Translations under genes and position numbers: made by a program
Notes under the pieces: model-generated
The model's input: only the letters and a program-made list of their open reading frames with translations
Told to the model about the DNA's origin: nothing
Databases searched by the model: none
Source: CAVDHB01 sp963608705
Lineage (GTDB): Bacteria > Bacteroidota > Bacteroidia > Bacteroidales > Bacteroidaceae
Assembly (NCBI GenBank): GCA_963608705.1
Contig: CAVDHB010000027.1
Location: 124,001 to 188,000, forward strand
Reading direction: 5' to 3'
Length of the DNA: 64,000 nt
In this document: positions 17,935 through 25,817 of the stretch, in pieces
Layout: each line of letters opens with the position of its first letter
Numbering within the stretch: position 1 is the stretch's first letter

Positions 17935-18105
17935 TCAGGCAATCAGCCAATGCCCGATGGTGCGCTTTTCGCTGTCGAAGCTGATGCCCACCTTTACAAG
18001 TTTGCGCCCATCAGTGGTATATTTTATCAAATAATCCTTATCGTCAATCTGCTTGTATGCAAGTTCAACATAGAACTGCAATTCGATGTACAGGTATAGC
18101 TTAAT
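17935..18105 (-). pseudogene. 3' remnant of AAA-ATPase/PD-(D/E)XK gene
   Basis: Reading on the minus strand into the TGA at 17935, the frame gives QIDDKDYLIKYTTDGRKLV and ends TIGHWLIA, the same end as the intact gene at 25818-27374. From 17932 to 18055 the DNA matches 25815-25938 with only three changes. Beyond 18055 identity drops, but the frame stays open (LYLYIELQFYVELAYKQ) and still shows an IEL motif where the intact protein has VIELK, so homology probably runs on to about 18090. The rest of the gene is missing; IS30-family DNA follows. Confidence 0.8.
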
Positions 18106-18210
18106 AATCTATACCTGAAAACACCGAGGGGATTGGGGGCGAGTAGCCCCCAATAGTTGAAAAAACGACAAGCAATGCATAAAACTGAAAAAGGGAGACC
18201 GCCGTCTCCC
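18091..18210. other. Three consecutive hairpins ahead of the IS30 transposase
   Basis: CAGGTATAG/CTATACCTG (18091-18117), ATTGGGGGC/GCCCCCAAT with a GAGTA loop (18132-18154) and GGGAGAC/GTCTCCC with a CGCC loop (18193-18210) are all perfect stems. They could block transcription reading into the transposase or mark the element's left end. Confidence 0.6.
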
Positions 18211-18220
18211 GAAGATTAAT

Positions 18221-18228
18221 TATTTTTG
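18221..18228 (+). promoter_or_regulatory. -7 box for the transposase
   Basis: TATTTTTG (TAnnTTTG) five bases before the GTG start; the transcript may be nearly leaderless, as is common for insertion sequences. Confidence 0.4.
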
Positions 18229-18232
18229 CATT

Positions 18233-19183
18233 GTGAAGTACAAACAATTAACCTCGGAGCAAAGGTACACAATTTATGTACTACTCCAAAAAGGAACGCG
18301 GCGAAAAGACATCGCAAAGGCGATAAAAGTCAGTCCATCGACCATCTCACGTGAGCTGATACGCAACAGTGGCACGAGAGGGGAGTACAACTGGGAGACG
18401 GCGCAAAGAAACGCCGTCCGCAAGAAGCGTGGGAAGCCGGGAAACCATTCCAAAGACAAGTCTGTCAAGGACGAGGCCATCCGCCTGCTCGTGCGTGAAC
18501 GGTGGTCTCCGAAGCAAATTTCGGGAACTCTGGCGAAGGAAGGCAAGAAAATATCGCATGAGACAATTTACCGCTTGATACGCAAGGACAAGGCGGAAGG
18601 CGGAAGTCTGTACAAGCATTGCAGACACAGGCTGAAACACCGTTCAAGGCCGGTTGGCGGTAAGAGGGTCGTCATACCGAACCGTAAGAGTATCAGCGAA
18701 AGACCGGCCGAGGCTGACGGGACGCGTTTCGGGGACTTCGAGATGGACACCATAGTGGGAAAAGGGAACCACGTAGCCATCGTGACGCTCATTGAGCGCA
18801 GCACGAATATGCTGTTCATGCGGAAGCTCACGAAGGGAAAGAACGCGGCGGAGCTGGCACGGACCGTGGTGCATATGCTTTCCAGGTTCAAAGGGCGTAT
18901 AAAATCGATAACGACGGACAACGGGACGGAGTTCGCATGCCATGAGAAGATAGCCAGAGGGCTTGAAACCGAGGTGTACTTCGCAGCCCCGTACTCGTCG
19001 TGGCAGAAAGGGGGCATAGAGAACGCAAACGGACTCATAAGACAATACATTCCAAAGAACACGGTCTTTGAGCATGTCAGCCACCAGAAAATAACTGAGT
19101 ATGAAAGGAAAATTAACGACAGGCCAAGAGAAAAATTGGACTTCAAGACACCAAGGGATTGCTTTTACGAGAAGATTTTGTAA
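18233..19183 (+). CDS. IS30-family transposase
   Basis: A 316-residue DDE transposase starting at GTG. The N-terminus has the IS30 helix-turn-helix domain (LTSEQRYTIYVLLQKG, then SPSTISREL), followed by a second HTH (WSPKQISGTL, SHETIYRLI). The catalytic triad of the DDE integrase core is present: D in FEMDTIVGKG, D in TTDNGTEFA, and E in WQKGGIENANGLIRQYIP. The length is normal and the reading frame intact, so the element may still be active. It moves the element by a copy-type, circle-forming route known for the family. Confidence 0.93.
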   Translation: MKYKQLTSEQRYTIYVLLQKGTRRKDIAKAIKVSPSTISRELIRNSGTRGEYNWETAQRNAVRKKRGKPGNHSKDKSVKDEAIRLLVRERWSPKQISGTLAKEGKKISHETIYRLIRKDKAEGGSLYKHCRHRLKHRSRPVGGKRVVIPNRKSISERPAEADGTRFGDFEMDTIVGKGNHVAIVTLIERSTNMLFMRKLTKGKNAAELARTVVHMLSRFKGRIKSITTDNGTEFACHEKIARGLETEVYFAAPYSSWQKGGIENANGLIRQYIPKNTVFEHVSHQKITEYERKINDRPREKLDFKTPRDCFYEKIL

Positions 19184-19188
19184 ATTTG
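19158..19188 (+). promoter_or_regulatory. Outward promoter at the right end of the IS30 element
   Basis: ATTG at 19158-19161, a 19-base spacer, then TAAATTTG at 19181-19188: nearly the full Bacteroides consensus TTTG-N19-TAnnTTTG. The -7 box overlaps the transposase stop codon. Transcription would begin about 19195 and enter GH95 (start 19221 or 19233), so the element probably supplies the promoter of the GH95-GH127-GH59 genes. Confidence 0.55.
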
Positions 19189-19220
19189 CACTTGCTTGTT
19201 GAATTCACCCTGTTTAGATA

Positions 19221-21473
19221 ATGATTAATGACATGAAGAAAAGTTTATTTTTCCTTGCACTGCTATTCAGTATATGTATCAAGCCTGTGGCCGCTGCACG
19301 AAACACGGTAAGGTTGCATGTAAACTGGGAGCGGTTCATGGAACGACAGGACATGACATGGAGCGTGCTGCCTGAACATTGGTATGACGCAGCGTACATG
19401 GGCAACGGCACGTTAGGGCTGATGGTGTATAAAGAACCTGGCAAGAACTTCCTTCGACTGGAGACTGGCAGCTGTGACGTGCGTGACCACCGCAAAGGAT
19501 TCGGCACACTCATAGGCTCATCAAGACTGCTTACTGGATATTTCAAGCTGTGTCCAGTGGGGAGAATAACAGGCGGAACGATGCGTCTCAGCCTGTGGAA
19601 TGCCGAGACAACAGTCCATCTGCTGACCACAGAGGGCGAAATACGGCTACGGTGCTTCGTGCATGCCGACAAGATGGTCACCGTGTGCCGGGCTGAGACT
19701 TCATCGGGAGAAAGCGGTTTCAAATGGGAATGGGTTCCAGCATCGGCAGACAGTCCACGAATACAATTCGGCAATTGGATAAAAAGACCTGCCGGATACC
19801 TGGCTAACCCTGCCCCAAAGATTACCCATGATGCCGATGGAGGCATGTCCGTTCAGCGGTTGGTGGCAGGAGGCGAGACAGTCGTGGCATGGAAAGAAAC
19901 CCACAGAAGCCACCAACGCACGCTTTGGGCTAACATAACACATACCTATCCGAATGCGGACGCATCGCAAAAGAGCCTCAAAGAGATAGAGACAGCCATC
20001 GCCAATGGCTATCGGCGGTTACGGAAAAGCCACCAGAGGTGGTGGCATGAATTCTATCCGAAGAGCTTCGTAACACTCGATGATGGTGTAAAGGAGAATT
20101 TCTACTGGATACAGCTGTACAAACTTGCATCGGCGACACGTGCCGACCGTGCCTTGATAGACTGCACTGGACCTTGGCTGACAGTCACTCCGTGGCCGGA
20201 AGCATGGTGGAATTTGAATGTGCAGCTCACCTATTGGCCGCTGAACGCGTCGAACCACGTCGATGACCTCGCCCCCTCGTTGGAGAACGTCCTATACAAT
20301 AATGTGGAAAACCTAAGACTTAACATCCCAGAACCCTACCGTGACGACGCGTTAGGCATAGGTCGCTATACCGCTGCCGACTGCCTGTCCGACCCAATAG
20401 GCGTTCCTGGCGTGAGCAAGGATGCAGAAGTGGGGCTGCTGACATGGACTTGCCACAACCTTTGGCTCATATACAGGCACAGGATGGACGACACCCTGCT
20501 GCGGCAGAAGCTCTATCCGTTGCTGAAAGGGGCGGTGGCATACTATCTGCACTTCCTGCGTGAGGGAGCTGATGGCAAGCTGCACTTGCCTAAGACCTAC
20601 TCGCCTGAATATGGCAGTGCCGAGGACTGCAACTTCGACCTTGCCCTGCTCAGGTGGGGATGCACCACGTTGATACAGTCAGCCGACCGCCTGAAGATAA
20701 ACGACCCGATGTTAGCAAGGTGGAAAGAGGTCGTCAACCGACTCACACCGTCACCCACCGACTCCACGGGACTGATGATAGGCCGTGGCGTGCCATACTC
20801 CGTATCGCACAGACATTACTCACACTTGCTGTCGATATATCCTCTCTATCTTCTCAACATCGAACAAGGTGCTGATACGGTATCCCTTATCGAGCATTCA
20901 CTCAAAACTTGGCAAGGCAAGACTGGCGCACACCAAGGCTATTCGCTCACTGGTGCGGCATCAATATCGGCTGCATTGGGAAAGGGCAACGATGCGTTGC
21001 GCTACTTGGACGGACTGTTTGGACGCTTCCTGAGCAGTACCACGATGTATCGTGAGGCTGGACCAGTGATCGAAACTCCACTGTCTGGCGTTCAGAGTAT
21101 GTTCGACATGATGCTGCAAAGCTGGGGTGGAAAGATACGGGTGTTCCCTGCAATGCCCGATAAGTGGCAGGACGTGGCATTCTACAAGCTGCGCACGGAA
21201 GGGGCATTCGAGGTCTCGGCAAAGCGCAAGGACGGAAAGACGGCATTTATACACATCAAGAGCCTTGCCGGTGAGCCTTGTATCGTGGTGACGGACGTTC
21301 CTGTCCCAGCATTCAAATGCAATGGCAGGAAAGTGGAAAAGATGGGGAAAGGCACTTATCGTATACACATAAGTCGTGGCGAGGAAGCACTTATCTATCC
21401 ACAGGGAGAGAAATTCCCAATGGTAATATCCCCAGTCTATAACGAAACGAGTAACTGTTTTGGCAAGAAATAA
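19221..21473 (+). CDS. GH95 family glycosidase (alpha-L-fucosidase / alpha-L-galactosidase)
   Basis: A 750-residue secreted enzyme; the signal peptide begins at the second Met (19233, MKKSLFFLALLFSICIKPVA), which is the likelier true start. An N-terminal beta domain with WYDAAYMGNGTLGLMVY is followed by the (alpha/alpha)6 catalytic domain: WWNLNVQLTYWPLNASNH carries the paired Asn residues of GH95, and KTYSPEYG the region of the general acid. GH95 enzymes cleave alpha-1,2-L-fucose or alpha-L-galactose by inversion. Only 17 bases separate this gene from IS30 DNA, so its native promoter seems lost. GH127 and GH59 follow on the same strand. Confidence 0.88.
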   Translation: MINDMKKSLFFLALLFSICIKPVAAARNTVRLHVNWERFMERQDMTWSVLPEHWYDAAYMGNGTLGLMVYKEPGKNFLRLETGSCDVRDHRKGFGTLIGSSRLLTGYFKLCPVGRITGGTMRLSLWNAETTVHLLTTEGEIRLRCFVHADKMVTVCRAETSSGESGFKWEWVPASADSPRIQFGNWIKRPAGYLANPAPKITHDADGGMSVQRLVAGGETVVAWKETHRSHQRTLWANITHTYPNADASQKSLKEIETAIANGYRRLRKSHQRWWHEFYPKSFVTLDDGVKENFYWIQLYKLASATRADRALIDCTGPWLTVTPWPEAWWNLNVQLTYWPLNASNHVDDLAPSLENVLYNNVENLRLNIPEPYRDDALGIGRYTAADCLSDPIGVPGVSKDAEVGLLTWTCHNLWLIYRHRMDDTLLRQKLYPLLKGAVAYYLHFLREGADGKLHLPKTYSPEYGSAEDCNFDLALLRWGCTTLIQSADRLKINDPMLARWKEVVNRLTPSPTDSTGLMIGRGVPYSVSHRHYSHLLSIYPLYLLNIEQGADTVSLIEHSLKTWQGKTGAHQGYSLTGAASISAALGKGNDALRYLDGLFGRFLSSTTMYREAGPVIETPLSGVQSMFDMMLQSWGGKIRVFPAMPDKWQDVAFYKLRTEGAFEVSAKRKDGKTAFIHIKSLAGEPCIVVTDVPVPAFKCNGRKVEKMGKGTYRIHISRGEEALIYPQGEKFPMVISPVYNETSNCFGKK

Positions 21474-21592
21474 AGGCATGATGAAAGACAAGCGACCATA
21501 ATTGAATGAGTAATGACCCTTTATTATACAGCCAATAACGAATTTTGCAAAGCAAAACAACATCAATAACCAGTTAATAACCATACATCACA

Positions 21593-23611
21593 ATGAAACG
21601 AATATTATCAACGATGTTTGTCACATTGCCGTTCATCGGCATGATGGCGCAGGTGGAGAACGGCTACCCAATAACTCCAGTTCCGTTTACGTCAGTGAAA
21701 GTAAGCGATGGCTTTTGGTCGCCACGCTTGAAGGCAAGCCGTGAGGTGACCATACCACTCGCCTTTCGCAAGTGTGAGGAGACAGGACGTTACAAGAACT
21801 TTGAGAAAGCGGCGCATCCGAACAGCCAATACCAGTTCAAGGGATTGGTGTTCGATGACACAGACGTGTACAAGACCATCGAAGGTGCTGCCTATTCATT
21901 GCAGACACACCCTGACAAGCAGTTGGAACGCTACGTAGACAGCGTGCTAACTATCGTGGCTGCAGCACAGGAGCCTGACGGATATCTTTACACTCCACGT
22001 ACCATGAACCCAAATCAGAAAGACATGCGCCGCATAGGCAAGCACCGCTGGGACAGAGAGGAGCAGGGTAGCCATGAACTGTACTGCCTCGGACACATGA
22101 TAGAGGGTGCCGTGGCACACTACCAGGCGACCGGCAAACGCAACTTCTTGGACATTGCCATCAAGTTTGCCGACTGTGCCGACCGCGAACTGGGCTACGG
22201 ACCAGGCAAGCGCAGCATCGTTCCCGAACACCAGATAGCGGAGATGGCTTTGGTACGCCTCTATTTGCTGACAGGTAAGAAAAGATATCTGAACCTTGCC
22301 AAGTTCTTTCTCGACCAGAGAGGTAAGGAGAAGCGTCTCGGATTTTGGCACGAAGCTGATTACGACCAAATGCATAAGCCCGTAACAGAGCAAGATGAGG
22401 CTGTTGGCCATGCCGTCCGTGCCACCTATATGTATGCCGGCATGGCAGACGTGGCTGCGGTGACTGGCGATACTGCCTACATTCATGCAATAGACCGTAT
22501 CTGGCAGAACATCGTAGGGAAGAAACTCTACCTGACAGGCAGCATCGGTGCAGTGCGCAACCATGAGGCTTTCGGCAAGAATTACTATCTTCCGAACCTC
22601 CTTGCCTATAACGAGACGTGTGCAGCCATAGGAAATGTATATGTAAATCATCGCCTTTTCCTGCTTCATGGTGATAGTAAATACTACGATGTGTTGGAAC
22701 GTACGCTCTATAACGGACTCTTAAGCGGTGTTTCTTTGCAAGGTGACCGTTTCTTCTATGCCAATCCGCTGGCGGCAGATGGTAAGTTTAAGTTCAATGC
22801 CGATAATACACAGGAGCGTCAGCCGTGGTTTGGCTGTGCCTGTTGCCCGTCAAACATCTGTCGGTTCATTCCTTCAGTGCCTGGATACGTCTATGCCGTG
22901 AAGGACAATGATGTCTATGTCAACCTGTTCATGGGCAACAAGGCGGTGTTGAACGTGAATGGTAAGAAGGTGGAGCTTAATCAAACCACCTCCTATCCAT
23001 ACGATGGCAACATCCGCATAACCGTGTCGCCACGAGGGAAACAGTCGTTCACCTTAAAAGTACGTATCCCAGGATGGGTGCAAGGCGATGTCGTGCCGAG
23101 CGATTTGTATAAGTTCGCTGATGGAAAACAGACGGGCTACACAGTCAAGGTGAACGGAAAACAGATGCATGCATCATTGGAGAAAGGCTATTTCACCATC
23201 GACCGAACATGGAAACGTGGTGATGTGGTGGAGGTAAACTTCGACATGCAGCCAAGAATCGTCAAGGCTAACGACAAGGTGGATGCCGACCGTGGCATGA
23301 TAGCCGTTGAGAGAGGACCGTTAGTGTACTGTGCCGAGACCATAGACAATAACACCGACATCAACAGCATGCTTCTTCCGACCAAGCCTGAGTTCAAGGT
23401 GACAGACCGTCCAGACCTGATTGGCGGCATCAAACAGCTTAGTACATCGGTGCAAACATTGAGTTATGACAGTGACGGACTTGTACATACAGGGAAGGCA
23501 ACGCTCACCCTTATACCCTATTATGCATGGAATCACCGTGGAATAGGTAAGATGGCAGTGTGGCTACCACAGTCTGTCAGCTCAGTAGTGCCAACGCAAC
23601 AAACGAAGTGA
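21593..23611 (+). CDS. Beta-L-arabinofuranosidase, GH127 type
   Basis: A 672-residue secreted protein (signal peptide to about residue 19, GMMAQ) of the DUF1680 clan. Active-site residues align with the characterised bifidobacterial HypBA1: E341 and C343 in NETCAAIGNV and C417-C418 in CACCPSNICR, the zinc-bound cysteines including the nucleophile. HEADYDQMHKPV and TGSIGAVRNHEAFG are further family blocks. Expected to release beta-L-arabinofuranose from beta-1,2-linked arabinose. The 119-base gap after GH95 holds no clear terminator, so the genes are probably co-transcribed. Its relation to the GH146 gene at 15797 is distant. Confidence 0.9.
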   Translation: MKRILSTMFVTLPFIGMMAQVENGYPITPVPFTSVKVSDGFWSPRLKASREVTIPLAFRKCEETGRYKNFEKAAHPNSQYQFKGLVFDDTDVYKTIEGAAYSLQTHPDKQLERYVDSVLTIVAAAQEPDGYLYTPRTMNPNQKDMRRIGKHRWDREEQGSHELYCLGHMIEGAVAHYQATGKRNFLDIAIKFADCADRELGYGPGKRSIVPEHQIAEMALVRLYLLTGKKRYLNLAKFFLDQRGKEKRLGFWHEADYDQMHKPVTEQDEAVGHAVRATYMYAGMADVAAVTGDTAYIHAIDRIWQNIVGKKLYLTGSIGAVRNHEAFGKNYYLPNLLAYNETCAAIGNVYVNHRLFLLHGDSKYYDVLERTLYNGLLSGVSLQGDRFFYANPLAADGKFKFNADNTQERQPWFGCACCPSNICRFIPSVPGYVYAVKDNDVYVNLFMGNKAVLNVNGKKVELNQTTSYPYDGNIRITVSPRGKQSFTLKVRIPGWVQGDVVPSDLYKFADGKQTGYTVKVNGKQMHASLEKGYFTIDRTWKRGDVVEVNFDMQPRIVKANDKVDADRGMIAVERGPLVYCAETIDNNTDINSMLLPTKPEFKVTDRPDLIGGIKQLSTSVQTLSYDSDGLVHTGKATLTLIPYYAWNHRGIGKMAVWLPQSVSSVVPTQQTK

Positions 23612-23652
23612 ACATCTTAAAGAATATAAAAGCAAATATTTTTATCATAGCA

Positions 23653-25764
23653 ATGAAGAAAACCGCAATACTCATATTAACCGTATTGCTGTCGCTATCG
23701 CCATTTAGCGATAGTAATGCACAGACTGACGTGCAGCAGATAAACCTAAACGGCAAGGCTGGCGGCAAACGCTTTGACGGCATAGGAGTGGTTAACGGAG
23801 GTGGAGCCACGTCGGTACTGCTGAAAGACTATCCGGAACCGCAGCGCAGCCAGATACTCGACCTTGTGTATAAACCTAAGTTCGGTGCATCAGTCAGTGC
23901 TCTACTGGTTGAGATACCAGGCGATGGCAACTCGACGCAAGGCTCCATGCCAAGCCACATGCACACCCGTGAAGACCTGAACTATCACCGTGGATACACC
24001 TGGTGGATACTCCAAGAGGCGAAGAAGCGCAACCCACGTCTGTCGCTCGATGGTACTGCATGGAGCGCACCGGGATGGATAGGCGGCGGAAAGTTCTGGT
24101 CGCAAGATGCCATAGACTATTATATCTCATGGCTAAGGGGGCTGAAAAAGGTGTATGGGCTGCAACTTGACGCCATAGGATGTCGCAACGAGAAGGGGCA
24201 GGACTACGACTTCGTGAAGCGATTCAGGCGTTCGCTCAATGAGAATGGCTTTGAGAAGATGAAAGTACACGCCTTCGACAACTGGTATAAGGGCAAGCTC
24301 GACTTTACCAAAGACCTGCTCACAGACAAGGAACTGCGTGATGCCATAGACGTAATCAGTGGCCATATATTCTATGAAGGCTCACCCGTGAGCAAAGAAG
24401 AGCGTGCCATAGCCGAAAAACTGGGCAAACCGATATGGAACAGTGAGGACCATGTCTACCTGAAAGGCTTTGACTGCCTTATTAGTCTTGTGGAGTGCTT
24501 CAACCAAAACTACATCCTGCATGGTGCCACGAAGGTTGTAAACTGGTACGATATAGCTGGGATATACCCGATGGAGCCATACGCTGAAGACCCTCCGACG
24601 GTGCTTGCCTATGAGCCGTGGAGCGGAAACTACAAGGTTCGCAAGGCATTGTGGGGCTATGCCCACTACGGGCAGTTCTCCGAAATCGGGTGGCAATACC
24701 TCAACGGGGGTTGTATGGAACTGGCAGGAGGCGGATCGATGGTGACGCTGAAATCACCGAAGAGCGACTATAGCATCATCATTGAGACGAAGAAAGCCAA
24801 GGCTCCACAGACGCTGAGGATAAGCCTGTCGGGCAATCTGTCGGCAAAGACCCTGTGCGTGTGGCGCAGTAACGAGCAGGAGCAGTTCGTCCGCATTGCC
24901 GACATCAAGCCGAAAGACAAGGCGTTCACCATAACCGTAGAGCCGAACACGGTCTATTCGCTATCCACTACCACAGGTCAGCAGAAGGGGACGTTCAGTT
25001 CCATACCCGAGAAGAAGCCCTTTCCATTCCCTTATTATGAGACTTTCGACGAGTATGAGAAGCCGGAACTGTATGGCTACCTGCCCCGTTACACCGCCGA
25101 TATATGCGGTGCGTTCGAACTTGTTGACCGTCCTGACGGAGTTGAGGGCAAGTGTCTCAAGCAGGTAGTGCCACAGCGCACCATCAGCTGGGCACCCGAC
25201 TGGCAGCACTACACAATCATCGGCGACTCGGCATGGCGCAACTATGAAGTGAGCGCCGACGTACTCTTGAACAAAGGCGATGCCGCCAGCATCATGGGAC
25301 GCATCAACCACGTTGGCACAGGCTATGGCATTATCCCCAAAGGATACTACCTGAAGCTAAGCGATAGCGGGCAGTGCGACCTCGTAGTGGTGCGTGGAAA
25401 GAAAGACAAGAAGGCTCTTGTGGGCGACGCGGAGCAACAGGCACTCATCAAGAAAGGTCTCGACAAGGGCGAGGGAGGCGAACGGACGCTTGCCTCAGTC
25501 ATCGTTCCCGGCATCGAAGCCAATCAGTGGCATAATTTGAAGCTGAGGTTCAAAGGCACCGAAATCACCGCTTTCGTAGACGGCAAAGCCATGATGATGG
25601 TGCAAGACCACCACTATGCCCACGGCATGGCAGGACTCATGGCCGAGCATCTTAAGGACAGGTCGAGTACCTCCTATTTCGACAATTTGCTCATCACCGC
25701 TCCCGAAGCGACCAAGCCCTCTCCTACGAAGGCAACGTCGGCACAATCACCAATATACAGGTGA
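23653..25764 (+). CDS. GH59 galactocerebrosidase-like beta-galactosidase
   Basis: A 703-residue secreted protein starting at MKKTAILILTVLLSLSPFS (signal peptide to about residue 23). The frame is open upstream into GH127, but the ATG at 23653 fits the signal peptide. Strong similarity to GALC: FDGIGVVNGGGATSVLLKDY, FGASVSALLVEIPGDGNSTQ, PSHMHTREDLNY and LDGTAWSAPGW. The two catalytic glutamates are kept, E180 in CRNEKG (acid/base) and E265 in NSEDH (nucleophile). After the TIM barrel (to about 310) come a beta-sandwich and a C-terminal lectin-like domain (about 465-690), as in GALC. In this cluster a beta-D-galactosidase acting on plant galactans is more likely than a sphingolipid hydrolase. 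Confidence 0.88.
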   Translation: MKKTAILILTVLLSLSPFSDSNAQTDVQQINLNGKAGGKRFDGIGVVNGGGATSVLLKDYPEPQRSQILDLVYKPKFGASVSALLVEIPGDGNSTQGSMPSHMHTREDLNYHRGYTWWILQEAKKRNPRLSLDGTAWSAPGWIGGGKFWSQDAIDYYISWLRGLKKVYGLQLDAIGCRNEKGQDYDFVKRFRRSLNENGFEKMKVHAFDNWYKGKLDFTKDLLTDKELRDAIDVISGHIFYEGSPVSKEERAIAEKLGKPIWNSEDHVYLKGFDCLISLVECFNQNYILHGATKVVNWYDIAGIYPMEPYAEDPPTVLAYEPWSGNYKVRKALWGYAHYGQFSEIGWQYLNGGCMELAGGGSMVTLKSPKSDYSIIIETKKAKAPQTLRISLSGNLSAKTLCVWRSNEQEQFVRIADIKPKDKAFTITVEPNTVYSLSTTTGQQKGTFSSIPEKKPFPFPYYETFDEYEKPELYGYLPRYTADICGAFELVDRPDGVEGKCLKQVVPQRTISWAPDWQHYTIIGDSAWRNYEVSADVLLNKGDAASIMGRINHVGTGYGIIPKGYYLKLSDSGQCDLVVVRGKKDKKALVGDAEQQALIKKGLDKGEGGERTLASVIVPGIEANQWHNLKLRFKGTEITAFVDGKAMMMVQDHHYAHGMAGLMAEHLKDRSSTSYFDNLLITAPEATKPSPTKATSAQSPIYR

Positions 25765-25783
25765 ATTATTTTTTAATTGACTG

Positions 25784-25811
25784 GTAGAGATGCGATGAAT
25801 CGCATCTCTAC
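25784..25811. repeat. Small palindromic repeat, copy 2
   Basis: GTAGAGATGCGAT, GA, ATCGCATCTCTAC: perfect 13-base arms. It lies between the converging GH59 and ATPase genes and could also act as a terminator. It occupies the same place beside the ATPase 3' end as copy 1 does beside the remnant at 17935. Confidence 0.8.
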
Positions 25812-25817
25812 ATTATG

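Larger units (their letters stand above)
18157..19203 (+). mobile_element. IS30-family insertion sequence (ends approximate)
   Basis: A complete IS30-type transposase gene with short flanks. The right end is near 19203, 17 bases before the GH95 start. Read inward from there the sequence is TTCAACAAGCAAGTGCAAAT. On the left the best partner is ACAAGCAATGCA near 18168-18179, suggesting an end near 18157; an apparent partner at 18064 lies inside the ATPase remnant and is less likely. I could not find a target-site duplication, so the insertion may have been followed by a rearrangement. Confidence 0.75.

Noticed and set aside
18064..18083. TTCAACA-N6-TGCAA as left inverted repeat of the IS30 element
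   Set aside because: It mirrors the right end well, but the sequence lies inside an in-frame continuation of the ATPase remnant (IEL motif and matching bases beyond it), so the match is probably chance.
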